Positions 34,766 to 44,200 of a DNA stretch of 64,000 bases are shown here, one piece after another. Source of the DNA: MWCO01 sp964488865 (lineage in GTDB: Bacteria; Myxococcota_A; Polyangia; Polyangiales; Polyangiaceae); assembly GCA_964488865.1 (NCBI GenBank), contig CAZAWR010000043.1:1-64000 (forward strand), written 5' to 3'. The notes beneath the pieces were generated by a model, which was given only the letters and a program-made list of their open reading frames with translations, did no database searches and was not told the DNA's origin. A program made the position numbers and the translations under genes. Every line of letters starts with the position of its first letter. Within the stretch, counting starts at the first letter, position 1.

Positions 34766-35491
34766 TCACGGAATCGTCTCGGCCCCGATCACCGAGCGGA
34801 CCCTCGCGGCGTGGGCGCTGTCCGGATGAGACGCGAGGAACCGAGTCCCGAGGTCGCGTGCCTGGGTCCGCGCTCCGGACGCGGCGAGGGCTTCGATGCG
34901 CAGTACCGTGGCTTCCAAACCGAGGACGCCCCGCGGAAACTCCACCCGGTAGCTATCCAGCTTCTCGAGGCACGCCTTCGCGTTGCCGCCGGCCAGGGCC
35001 TTGCGTGCCCCATCCAGCGCGCGCACCTCGTCCGCCAGCGAGGTCGTGTTCGCGCCGGGCTCCTGGGATCGCGCCGCTTGGGGCGAGGGTTCTGCGGACA
35101 CGACTTCTTCGCTCGCGGCGGGCGGTGCAGGAGCCTCCTTGACCGTCAGTGGAGCCTGTTCCGAGGGCGTCCTCGGCAGCGGCGGTGGCTCGACGATCTC
35201 CGCGCGCGATACCGGCGCGGCCTGCGGGGCCACCGTCTCCACCACACCCACCATCGCCGCCCCGCCGATCACCCCGATCCCTACCCACTTCAAAAGCCCC
35301 GCGAGACCCACCTTCGCCAGCGTTCCCGCGGCCGTGGCTTCCGCAGACGCCGTCGCCACGCCGCTCGCGATCCCCAGGGCCACGAGCATCTTGCGCTTCG
35401 AACCCTGCGATGGCGTATCCGGCAAGGCCGAACGCAACAGGGCGACCTCCAGGCCCTCCCCGCCGTCCACAAGCCGGTCGGGATCTCTCAT
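34766..35491 (-). CDS. Membrane-anchored putative anti-sigma factor or sigma-linked protein
   Basis: The 241-residue product has a short cytoplasmic N-terminus (about 60 residues), a hydrophobic segment (LLKWVGIGVIGGAAMVGVVE, about 78-97), and a periplasmic Pro/Glu-rich linker. It ends in a TPR-like helical domain (ARKALAGGNAKACLEKLDSY to the end). Its start overlaps the stop of the ECF sigma gene by 4 nt (ATGA at 35488-35491), and it is the third gene of the operon. The position next to the sigma factor and the single-span topology fit an anti-sigma factor, but no zinc anti-sigma motif (HxxxCxxC) is visible, so the role is inferred from context. Confidence 0.7.
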   Translation of the reverse strand: MRDPDRLVDGGEGLEVALLRSALPDTPSQGSKRKMLVALGIASGVATASAEATAAGTLAKVGLAGLLKWVGIGVIGGAAMVGVVETVAPQAAPVSRAEIVEPPPLPRTPSEQAPLTVKEAPAPPAASEEVVSAEPSPQAARSQEPGANTTSLADEVRALDGARKALAGGNAKACLEKLDSYRVEFPRGVLGLEATVLRIEALAASGARTQARDLGTRFLASHPDSAHAARVRSVIGAETIP

Positions 35492-36096
35492 CGCACACCC
35501 CCGAGCCCGTCGCGTTTCGCGCGGAAGCGTTGGACCAGCTGTCGGAATTCGTCTCGCGCGCGGCGGAGCCGAGACGCAGCCGTACCGATCGGGATGCCAG
35601 CGAGGTCCGCGATCTGCCCGGTCGTCATTCCCTCCAACTCGTAGAGCACGAACACCACCCGTAGGTCCTCCGGCATCGCAGCCAGCAATCCGTCGAGGGC
35701 TTCTCGCGCTCGCCGCTGATCCGTGAGCTCGTCGGGCCCCGGAGCCGACGCGCGACCCTCCGGCTCCACGTCCGTCACCACCTCGCGGCACCTCGCCTGG
35801 GCACGACGACGGTCGGAGGCAACGCGCAGCGCCACACCGAACAGGAAGGATCGCTCCGCGCCGGTCTGGATGTCCTCGACCCTGCGCATGGCGACCATGA
35901 AAACCTCCTGTGTTGCGTCGTCCGTTGCGTCCGCAGAGACCCCGAGCCGTCGGAGCAGGCGCCAGATGAAGTCGTAGTGTGCCTCGGCGATGGTGCGGAG
36001 GCGGACGTGGGTGGAACCCGCAACCTGGCCGTCTCGCGGGCGAACGCCTGAGGTGGAGCCGGCCGTGTTCGGTTCGCTGGACAAGTCTTGTGGCAT
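35488..36096 (-). CDS. ECF-type RNA polymerase sigma factor
   Basis: The 202-residue product has sigma region 2 (YDFIWRLLRRLGVSADATDDATQEVFMVAM, with the DDATQEVF core) and region 4 (MPEDLRVVFVLYELEGMTTGQIADLAGIPIGTAASRLRRAR). This two-domain layout is diagnostic of ECF sigma factors of the RpoE/SigK-like group. The ATG at 36096 is used; a GTG at 36111 would add five residues. The upstream gene ends 25 nt before this ATG, and the downstream membrane protein overlaps the stop. The group probably controls envelope genes, perhaps including itself. Confidence 0.9.
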   Translation of the reverse strand: MPQDLSSEPNTAGSTSGVRPRDGQVAGSTHVRLRTIAEAHYDFIWRLLRRLGVSADATDDATQEVFMVAMRRVEDIQTGAERSFLFGVALRVASDRRRAQARCREVVTDVEPEGRASAPGPDELTDQRRAREALDGLLAAMPEDLRVVFVLYELEGMTTGQIADLAGIPIGTAASRLRRARDEFRQLVQRFRAKRDGLGGVR

Positions 36097-36120
36097 GATG
36101 GGCCGAGCCACCGAAATCGA

Positions 36121-37146
36121 TCACGGAAAATGCGCGCCCAGCCCGACGGCTCCTCCCCACGTCAGGAAGGGGACGTCGTGTACGGTGGCGTTGGGCTCGA
36201 GGTAGAAGCGGTCGCGTACCAGCGGGGCGCCCAGGCTGCCCTGGGCCTCGAGGAAGAGCCCCGGTGTCAGGAACCACTGCCCTCGTCCGACCAGACCCAG
36301 CACGAACCACGGTCGCGTCTCGGCGCGCGGGCTGTCCACGCCTTCGCCGGCTCCGCGCAACGCCCCGCCTTCCGCCATCACGCAGGGAACGAGGCGAAGG
36401 ACCCCCGCATCCCACGCGGCGCAGGCTTCCGCTCGCGCGAAGGTCCACGTGAACCGTGCGGTGGCCCCTTGCGCGGAGGCTTCTTCGTCTGCTCCCCGGC
36501 CCACGGACAGACGCAGCACCGGGTCTGGGGCGCTGGGACCCTCGAGGTGCAACTCAAGAAAGGGCGGCAAGGTCCAGAGGATTCCGGGGGCTTGGCCCTG
36601 CTGAAGAGCCACCTGGGCACCGAGCGCCGCCCGCCAGCGTGACGAAGGCGCTGTCGGCACGTCCGGCGGTTTGCGAACGACCTCGACACGCGGCTCCGCT
36701 TCGACCACGGGTTCTTGCTCGGCTTCTCGCACGGACATCGCGGCCGGCTCCGTCTGCGCTTCGGGCTCAGCAACGGACAGCGTCGCACGCGGGTCGATGG
36801 CGACCGCGACGACCAGCGCCATGGCTTCTGCCACTTCCTCGCAGGAATCGCCTGCGACCGTACGGGTCGAGGGTGCCTGACCATGGCTGTCGACCTGCAG
36901 GCGTCCTGTCCACGACGCCCCGTTGTTCGAGAGGGAGACCGAGAACGTGCGGTGCGCTACAGCCTTGGCGACCGCGGTCCAGCTTCGTGTTCTTTGCCGC
37001 ACGGCCTGCTCGAAGGCGGGCTGGGAGGGGCAAGGGGAGAGGGATTCGTAGGCAAGATGAATGGGCTCCTCGGATTGGGCAGATGCGAATTCCGCCCAGG
37101 TGATGGATCCCAGTAGCACGGCCGCGGTCACCCTCCGATCCCGCAT
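36121..37146 (-). CDS. Periplasmic/outer-membrane protein at the head of the sigma operon
   Basis: The 341-residue product has a signal peptide (AAVLLGSITWAEFASAQ). Next comes a 100-residue domain with two Cys (SLSPCPSQPAFEQAVRQRT, DSCEEVAEAMALVVAVAIDP), resembling the small domain found ahead of myxobacterial sigma/anti-sigma genes. An acidic linker and a C-terminal half of beta-strands ending in an aromatic-rich GGAVGLGAHF (barrel-like) follow. It is the first gene of the operon with the ECF sigma factor and so may be its sensor or its target. The start at 37146 gives the signal peptide. Confidence 0.7.
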   Translation of the reverse strand: MRDRRVTAAVLLGSITWAEFASAQSEEPIHLAYESLSPCPSQPAFEQAVRQRTRSWTAVAKAVAHRTFSVSLSNNGASWTGRLQVDSHGQAPSTRTVAGDSCEEVAEAMALVVAVAIDPRATLSVAEPEAQTEPAAMSVREAEQEPVVEAEPRVEVVRKPPDVPTAPSSRWRAALGAQVALQQGQAPGILWTLPPFLELHLEGPSAPDPVLRLSVGRGADEEASAQGATARFTWTFARAEACAAWDAGVLRLVPCVMAEGGALRGAGEGVDSPRAETRPWFVLGLVGRGQWFLTPGLFLEAQGSLGAPLVRDRFYLEPNATVHDVPFLTWGGAVGLGAHFP

Positions 37147-37196
37147 GGGGGAGGGAACATACGAGATCGGTGCCGACCCGTCCACGGGGACGTGGC

Positions 37197-37241
37197 GGCC
37201 AGGCCTTTCTGGCCATCGTTGCCCGAATCCCTTAGGATTCG
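37197..37241. promoter_or_regulatory. Two inverted repeats in the divergent promoter region
   Basis: GGCCAG (37197-37202) and CTGGCC (37209-37214) form a 6-bp dyad with a 6-nt centre. CGAATCC (37224-37230) and GGATTCG (37235-37241) form a 7-bp dyad with a 4-nt centre. Both lie in the 155-bp gap between the sigma operon (start 37146, minus) and the kinase gene (start 37302, plus). They are candidate operators or RNA hairpins; binding is not shown. Confidence 0.4.
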
Positions 37242-37301
37242 AGGGAGCGTGGAGCCGCGTCGTCTGCGCGTTCGAACGGACAGGGCGCGGGTCAGAGGTT
37301 C

Positions 37302-38834
37302 ATGGACGCACCGGTCAAAGCAGGCGACATCATCGACGGCCGATACCAGCTCGAGCGCGTCATCGGGACGGGGGGCATGGCCGTTGTGGTTGCCGCGATC
37401 GACATCGATGTGTCGGAGCGTGTGGCGATCAAGTTCCTGTTCAAGAAGGCTGCGCGCCACAAGGAGATTCTGCAGCGCTTCGAACGGGAGAAGGCGGTCA
37501 TCGGACGGCTCGAAGGCGAGCACGTGGCGAGGATGCTGGGGTCGGGCGTGGTCAAGAACACGCCCTACATGGTGATGGAGTACTTGCAGGGGCGGGACCT
37601 GTCCGACCTGCTGCGCGTGCAGAAGACCTTGCGGGTCGAGCAAGCCGCGGAATATCTGCTCCAGGCGTGCGAAGCGGTGGCGGAGGCGCACGGGTTGGAC
37701 ATCGTGCACCGGGACTTGAAGCCGGGGAACATGTTCTTGACGCATCGACCGGACGGATCCCCTTGCATCAAGGTGCTGGACTTCGGCATCGCGAAGATCT
37801 TGGGTGGTGGTGGGGACGAAGGGTCGTTGACGCGAACCGAAGTGGTGATGGGGTCGCCCCACTACATGTCGCCCGAGCAGATGGTTTCGGCGAAGGAGGT
37901 GAGCGCGGCCACCGACATCTGGGCCCTTGGCGTGATCCTGCACGAGCTTCTGGCCGGCAAGCTGCCGTTCGCCGAGCGCACCACCGAGAAGCTTTGCGCG
38001 CGCGTGCTCAATGGAGAACCGACGCCCTTGCGGGACGATTGCCCTTCCTGCCCCGAGGCGCTGGAGCAAGTCGTGCATCGTTGCTTGCTGCGCATGCCCC
38101 AGGACCGTTTCGCTGACGTAAGCGAGCTAGCCGTCGCGTTGGCGCCCTTCGCACCCGTGCACGCGCGACCCCTGGTGTCCCGGATCAAGCACCGCCTGCG
38201 CCATCCCGGCGAGGCGCCCCCCGAAGGAGAACAGATCCCTAGCGTGGCGCCCCCACGCAATCCCGAGGACGCGCCCGAAGCCCCGACCGTCTACTTGCAG
38301 AAGGCGTCCCGCATTCCCTGGAAACACGCAATCTTCGTCGCCTTCGGCATGGCCATGGCGGGTCTCGGCTTCGCAGGCGGCTTGCTCTTCCGAGGACAGT
38401 CCGTCGAGCCACCGACCACGTCGGCGACCCTATCAGCGGAACCCGTCGCGACCGCCACAACGCCGGCGCCCAACAAGCCTGAGCCCGAGCCGGACGAGCC
38501 CCTTGTGCCTGACGTGCCGATCGAGATCGACCTCGACGACGGTGTGCCGAGAACCGAGCCCGCTACAAGAAGGGATCGGGAGAGGTCCCCGCGCCCGGCC
38601 TCTTCCGCTTCGCCCTCGGGCTCGGTCCCGCCCGCCGGGAGCGGGACTGCCATCGTTCCGCCGGCCACCGCCACGGTCGGTGCCACGGCCGTGGCTCCAC
38701 CTGTCGAGACGGCCCCCGCAACCACGTCGCCGCCCGCCAAGCCCCCGGCCTCTTCCCCGCCGAAGCCTCCGGTCTCACCGCCCGTCAGGCCAACGGCGAC
38801 GCCGGGGGGGACGGACTCGGGATCACCCTTCTGA
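37302..38834 (+). CDS. Eukaryotic-like Ser/Thr protein kinase with C-terminal membrane span
   Basis: The kinase domain (residues 14-270) is complete: IGTGGM loop, Lys44 in AIK, HRDLKPGN (Asp138), LDFG (Asp160) and MSPEQ. A 60-residue linker precedes one membrane helix (AIFVAFGMAMAGLGFAGGLLF), followed by about 150 residues of Pro/Ala/Ser/Thr-rich sequence outside. CAGAGG just ahead of ATG 37302 serves as ribosome-binding site. It diverges from the ECF sigma operon and precedes three large co-directional envelope genes, which may be its functional partners. The external tail has no folded domain, so ligand sensing by the kinase itself is unlikely. Confidence 0.92.
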   Translation: MDAPVKAGDIIDGRYQLERVIGTGGMAVVVAAIDIDVSERVAIKFLFKKAARHKEILQRFEREKAVIGRLEGEHVARMLGSGVVKNTPYMVMEYLQGRDLSDLLRVQKTLRVEQAAEYLLQACEAVAEAHGLDIVHRDLKPGNMFLTHRPDGSPCIKVLDFGIAKILGGGGDEGSLTRTEVVMGSPHYMSPEQMVSAKEVSAATDIWALGVILHELLAGKLPFAERTTEKLCARVLNGEPTPLRDDCPSCPEALEQVVHRCLLRMPQDRFADVSELAVALAPFAPVHARPLVSRIKHRLRHPGEAPPEGEQIPSVAPPRNPEDAPEAPTVYLQKASRIPWKHAIFVAFGMAMAGLGFAGGLLFRGQSVEPPTTSATLSAEPVATATTPAPNKPEPEPDEPLVPDVPIEIDLDDGVPRTEPATRRDRERSPRPASSASPSGSVPPAGSGTAIVPPATATVGATAVAPPVETAPATTSPPAKPPASSPPKPPVSPPVRPTATPGGTDSGSPF

Positions 38835-39038
38835 CCGTCTTCCGATTCGATCGAGCGCTTGCCCCGCAGGGACTGGGACGGTAGGAATCAGATTTCCGGC
38901 GGATGGATCGCTGGACGATGTCGATGACGATAGCCATACGGACCCCTACGGGAAGTAGGCAGGTTCAGCGCAAACCCTGGAATCGTCGACGTCCGCACGA
39001 AGCTTGCCCTGGCTGCGACTTTCCGAGATGATCCGCGC

Positions 39039-40850
39039 ATGAGTTGGTTCAACAAGTTCGAAGAGGGCTCACGCACCATCTTGCTCGTGGCCCAGTCTTC
39101 TGCGGCCATGCGCCGGCGGTTCGCGATGGGCGCCGTGGGCCTCGTGGCGGTCCTCGGCGTGGGGGGATACTTCCTGCACAAGCACTCCGTCGAGCAGTCA
39201 CAAACGCAGGTTGCGCAGGCGTGGGCGTCGCTGGACCAATGTCTGCTCGGTGCTCCCCTTGCCCAGGGCGAGAAGCCCAGCGTGCGGTTCCGTGCCGTGC
39301 AGCTTGCGGCGCTGTCGGTGTCCGTGGCCGAAGCCGGCAACGAGAAGGCGCAATGGCCTGTGCGTTGTGCAGCGCACGCGCATGCGTTGCGAGACGGTCT
39401 GGTGGGGACGACCGGCACGCCGACCGACAAGAGCCTTGCGTCTTGGGCCGACAAGCTCGCGGGAGCGTTGTCTGCCACAGGCGCCGCCTCCGCGGATCTC
39501 AGCGAGATGCTCGATGCGGCCTGGGAGCAAGCCGCCAAAGAAGGCATGGCGCGGGACAAGGGTCAGCCCTCGGGTCCGGAACCGCCTCTGCCCGCGAAGG
39601 TCATGACGCTGGACGCGTTGAAGTCGGCCAAGCCACTCATGAAGAAGGCTCCTGCATTGGACAGCGTGCAGACCGACCTGCATCCCGGACCCGTGCTCAA
39701 CCTCGTGATCGAGGACGCCAAGAAGGAAGAAACCCTGTGGTGCTCCCTCGCCCCGGATGCCAAGGTCATTCGCTGCGAGCCGCTTCCCTCGACCATCCCT
39801 GCCTCCCAGCTCGGCATGCGCTTGCTCGGCACCGGCGAGGACGACGCCGCCCCGCTTCTGTTCGCAGGCAGCCGAGGAAGCGAAGGCGTCTACAGGATCG
39901 TCGGCGGAGACAAGATCACGGCCACCACGGCGCTCGGTGGGTATGCCACCAAGGATACGGCTGCCGTGCTCGGCTGGGACGAGGGCGGCAAGCGCATCTC
40001 GCTCACGCGAAAAACCGGCGCGGAGGAAGCGAAGTCCGCGCAGGTCAAGCTCGACGAGAAGCTGAAGGTGGTCCAGCCTGTGCGCGACGTTCACGTGATC
40101 TGGGACCATGTCTTGCTTCGGGGCCCGAACCGTTTCGACGAGACCTGGCTCGCGGCGGCCCGCATCAAGCCGGGCGCCACGGGCGTCGAAGCCCCGGTCG
40201 ACGTGGGCATGCTGCCCGAGTCGGGGGCGAACCGTCCGCCGAACGAGGCCGACTTGCCCTTCGCGGGGTGCCGGACCGACAAGTCCCGCATGGTGCGCGT
40301 GCGCGGCGACAGCCATGACTTCCTCTCGTTCTTCGTCTCCGACAAGTGGACCAAGCCCGTGAAGACGGCGCGGACGGGAGGGGATCTGTCGTGCCGCCGC
40401 GTCGAGGCCTGGCTCACCCGCTTCGAGTCTCCTCCCGGGGCCGGCATGCTCGAGTCGTCCATCGTGGTGGAACGGTGCACCCCCGCCGCGTGCAAGACTT
40501 CCCAGTTGACCCTCGAGGAGATGTTCAAGGGTACGTTCGGGCTCGCCCCCGCGTCGGCTCCCCTGCTCGCGCAGGTCGACGGCAAGATCCTCGTGGTGTG
40601 GACGGCAGGCGAGCGCGGCGGCTTGCGGATGCGCCTCGCTCCTCTCGACGACCTCGGCAATACACCCGACAAGGTCCTGTTCGACGACCTCGTGCAGGAC
40701 GGCAAGGTCCAGAAGACGAGCACGCTGGCCGACGTGAGGCTGTTCGCGCGCGGCAGCTTCGCCGTGCTCCTCGTGAGAACGTCCGAAGGTCTGCATGCCC
40801 TGCACATCGACGCGGAAGGCCGTGTGCAGCCGCTCAAGACTGACGGGTAA
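39039..40850 (+). CDS. Membrane-anchored protein of unknown function (603 residues)
   Basis: After 29 cytoplasmic residues there is one membrane helix (AVGLVAVLGVGGYFL), then a helical segment (residues 55-175) and a C-terminal beta-rich half. Short repeated strands with Asp and Gly turns there (FAGSRGSEGVYRIVGGDK, LLAQVDGKILVVWTAGE) suggest a beta-propeller-like domain outside the cytoplasmic membrane. There is no lipobox. The start ATG at 39039 is supported by the position of the anchor. It follows the kinase gene by 204 bp and precedes a giant lipoprotein gene. The family is not recognised. Confidence 0.7.
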   Translation: MSWFNKFEEGSRTILLVAQSSAAMRRRFAMGAVGLVAVLGVGGYFLHKHSVEQSQTQVAQAWASLDQCLLGAPLAQGEKPSVRFRAVQLAALSVSVAEAGNEKAQWPVRCAAHAHALRDGLVGTTGTPTDKSLASWADKLAGALSATGAASADLSEMLDAAWEQAAKEGMARDKGQPSGPEPPLPAKVMTLDALKSAKPLMKKAPALDSVQTDLHPGPVLNLVIEDAKKEETLWCSLAPDAKVIRCEPLPSTIPASQLGMRLLGTGEDDAAPLLFAGSRGSEGVYRIVGGDKITATTALGGYATKDTAAVLGWDEGGKRISLTRKTGAEEAKSAQVKLDEKLKVVQPVRDVHVIWDHVLLRGPNRFDETWLAAARIKPGATGVEAPVDVGMLPESGANRPPNEADLPFAGCRTDKSRMVRVRGDSHDFLSFFVSDKWTKPVKTARTGGDLSCRRVEAWLTRFESPPGAGMLESSIVVERCTPAACKTSQLTLEEMFKGTFGLAPASAPLLAQVDGKILVVWTAGERGGLRMRLAPLDDLGNTPDKVLFDDLVQDGKVQKTSTLADVRLFARGSFAVLLVRTSEGLHALHIDAEGRVQPLKTDG

Positions 40851-41222
40851 GGGCGCGGGCGCGATCACGGGCGGTTGTGGATTCCCTTTCCGCGGGCTGA
40901 AGAGGCCGTCTCAGAACCGAGTCCGAGACAGGCCGAGCCGGAAGAGAAACCACAGAGGTCGCAGAGAGCACAGAAGGCAGAGGGGTGTTTGGTGTTTTCT
41001 GGCTCCTTGCGAGGATAGTTTCAGCCCGAGCCCCAGCCGGAATACCGTTGTCCAGACCCCCCACGCGCCATCGACCTCCTGTGTAGATCATCCCGCCTAT
41101 CCGCCCGCTTTCGTCAGAACCGTCTCGACCCTTTGCAGCCCGGCCTGCTGCACGTCGACCGCCAGCGATCCGCCCCCCCACGAGCGGTGACAAGATCCTG
41201 GGGGCCTGCGACACTGCGTCGC
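40851..41222. other. Intergenic region, 372 bp, holding a dispersed CCACAGAG repeat
   Basis: It lies between the 603-residue protein and the giant lipoprotein gene. I see no coding frame with the usual codon bias. The only clear content is the dispersed repeat at 40944-40977. The segment is less GC-rich than its surroundings around 40940-41010. Confidence 0.6.
40944..40977. repeat. Dispersed CCACAGAG-type repeat, copy 1
   Basis: This 34-bp segment matches 60305-60338 at 32 of 34 positions, and both copies lie in intergenic DNA next to a Cys/Gly-rich run of CCGAG. Short repeats of the form CCACAGAGG-CGCAGAGA-CACAGAAGG occur in many environmental genomes, including Deltaproteobacteria and Planctomycetes, with unknown function. 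Confidence 0.8.
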
Positions 41223-44200
41223 ATGCGACCCGCCCTGCTCTTCGCGTTGTGTCTCTCCCTTGCCTGTCAGAACGCGGGATCCTCCCGCGCGTCCCGCATG
41301 CCGGACCTCGCGCGGCCGTGTGTCCAGGCCTCCACCCAAGACGCCTGCGCCCAGGCGATCGCATCGGCCGCGGAGCAAGGGGACACTGCCACCGTGGGCC
41401 AGTTGCTCACGCTGGCGACCGACTGGCTGCCCCAGCCGCAAGCGGTCCCGGTCGCCCGCGCCGCCGCGTGGCTCGCCCCCGCCGCGTGGGCCCCCCAGCG
41501 TGTTCTTGAGACCCTTGCGAATCAGCCTCCCCCCACGGACGCTCTCCCTCCGAAGGGCCACGTGCTCGTCCTTGGCAACGCACGCCTGACCGCGTCGCCA
41601 CAGACTGCCGTCGACCTCTCCGTGCCTTCCGGGCAGGGTCCCTTCGCTGGCCGGCAGCTGGCCATGACCTTGGCTCTCGCCACCGGATCCCCCGCCGTCG
41701 CATGGGAGCACGACGGCCAAACCCACCTTATCGCCTCGGCGCCTCTGCTCGAGCGCATTGCCAAGGTGCCTGTGTTCTTCGAACCTTCCGCGTCGGCCTC
41801 CGCCGCGCTGTGTGGCAAGGCGGACCGCGCGCTTCGGCAGGGGGACCGCACGCAAGCCTATCTTTTGCTGGGCGATGGGGTGGAGTCTCTGCCTGAGGAT
41901 GCCGCTGCGTGCCGTACGCTGGGACCTCTGCACTACCTCCGCTGGACCCTGTCGGGGCCCGCCTATGCCGGCGTCGGCAACGCCCACCTCGAGGACCTCC
42001 GCAACGGGTGCTTGAAGACCGCCGCGGCGTCGGAGGAGGAGCTTCGCGAGTACTTCCATCAGCTCTCCACGCTGCAGGCCCACCGGGGCACGGAGTCCTT
42101 CGCCTTGCCACGAGAGTGGTTGTCCGCCGAAGGGCGCTCCACCTACCTTGCTCACACCGATGCCCTCGCCGCCCGCTGGAAAGACGGTCGTGGCGATCTG
42201 CTCTTGGCCCTTCGCGACGAGATGATCGCCCGTACGGAAACGCCGCGCGGCGCCTGCGACACCGACTTCCCCTCGCGCACCACCAAGGCCCTGGACGCGG
42301 CGAAACGTCGACTCGCTGCGGCGGGACGTGACGACCTCGCTCTTCCTACCCTGCGCACCCGCTTCGGCGAGGATGGCATCGTCGCGGAGGGCGTCGAGGA
42401 CGTGATCGCGTGGACCGCGCCGCCCCACCGTCGATGGATCCGCGTCCCCGCGCTCACGGCAGCGCTGGCAGGGGTGGAGTATGCCTCGCCATCCCCGAAG
42501 AACGCCGAAGTCCTCGCCCCCATCTGCAGCACAGCGCACAGCGAGATCCTCGCGGAGATTACGTCGGATCGTCGCGACGGTTTCCATGCGCGCAACGTGG
42601 TTCGCATGATGGCGCTCTTCCGAGGTGCGGCCGTGTGCGGGCCTCCAGAAAAGTTCTCGGACGTGGCCGACGCCGTCCTCACCAGGTCTTCCCAGGGGCC
42701 GGACGGCAAGCTCGGCACCCTCCAGGCCCTCGGCCTCGCCGCGCTCGAGATCGCAGTCGCAGCGCTCGACAAGCGCATTCCGTCGGCTCTGGTGTCCGGC
42801 ATGGCGCTGCGGGACGCCATGCGGCGAACTCGCTCCTCGCTCGGGTCGACGGACGAGGACGTGGTTCTCGACGCGTCTCTCGGCATCTTGCTCGCGGGGA
42901 TCGACCGATACACCGCGGAGCGAGCCGACCTGGCATGGGTCATCGATGGCGCGATCCGTCGCCTGGACCCGATCGTGCCGAAGGCCGCAGACCCAGGGAG
43001 CCCAGCGCTGGTGGGCTATGCGCCGGCGGTTCACCTCATCGCGCACGCCTTGCTGGTGGCCGTGGAGTCCTCGGACAACCCGGACCGTCGCGACGTGGCG
43101 GCGCAGCGTCTGGACCGCGTGGTGGAGCGTGACGTGAGCCTGTTCCTGCAGGCGCAGGGGGTGCCGCAGTACGCCGAGGCGATGGGCAAGGTGCTGCGAA
43201 ACCTGGCGGGTGCGGCGCGCGCCCAAGGCAACGCGAAGGAAGCTGGGGCCATGCTGTCGCGGGCGCGGGAGGCGTTGAGTCCGGGAGCGGACGAGCGCGG
43301 GTGGTGGTCCATCGGCTTGAACCTCGCTCGCCTTGCTTCGCTCGACCTGGCGTTGCACGCATCGCTTCCCGAGGGGACCAAGCCGTCGGTGGAGGCCGAC
43401 ATGGCCCTGTGCGATCAAACGCTGCAGCGACTCGTGGACCATGCGATGCGCGACTTCCCCCAGAGGCGCGACGGTCTCGATGCGTTGCACCTCTTGCCCG
43501 CCCTGCACCGCGCGACGTTCGCGGGGCTCTTTCTCGCCGAGGACGATGACGCTCGGTGGGCGGTGGCACTCGACGCGGCGGGCAAGGCGTCCCAGCCGGC
43601 GCTCGAGCGTCTGGCCTTGCGCAATGCCTCGGCCAAGGAGGCAGGATTCCTCGCCGTCTTGATGGACGCGCTTCAACTCGCGCATGCGGGGGGCGGGCCG
43701 CGTCGGCTGGTGGAAGACAAGGCAACGCGCCAACGTTGGGCGGCCGAGCTCTCCTCCCGAGCGAAGACGTATCCGCCAGAGTTGGCTTTTGTGGCGGAGA
43801 TCGCGGCTGGGGTGGGCGCTCACGAGGCCGCCCCCCACGAGGCTACAGCGCACTTTCGCGCCGCCGCCGGGCTCGCCGCCAACCCGCGCAATGTCCCCTA
43901 TCTTCCCAGGCTCGTGGAAGCGGCCGTGCTGCACCACGGGGGAGACACGGCGGGCGCCGCCTCCGTGGTGGAAGAGATCCTTGCGTACGGACAGGAGGCT
44001 CGCACGTGTGGTGCTCCGCACGAGGTCGACGCGTTGCTGCCGTACCGCGCCTGGGCTGCGGAGAAGCTCGGCAAGCACAAGGAGGCGGATGCTTCCCTGG
44101 AGCTCTTCCTGCAGCGAACGGCCCTGTTCTCCGGGCAAGGCAAGCTGCAGTGTCGCCTTCGGTCCGACCGGCCAGCCATCATCCTCACCGCCGATGCCCA

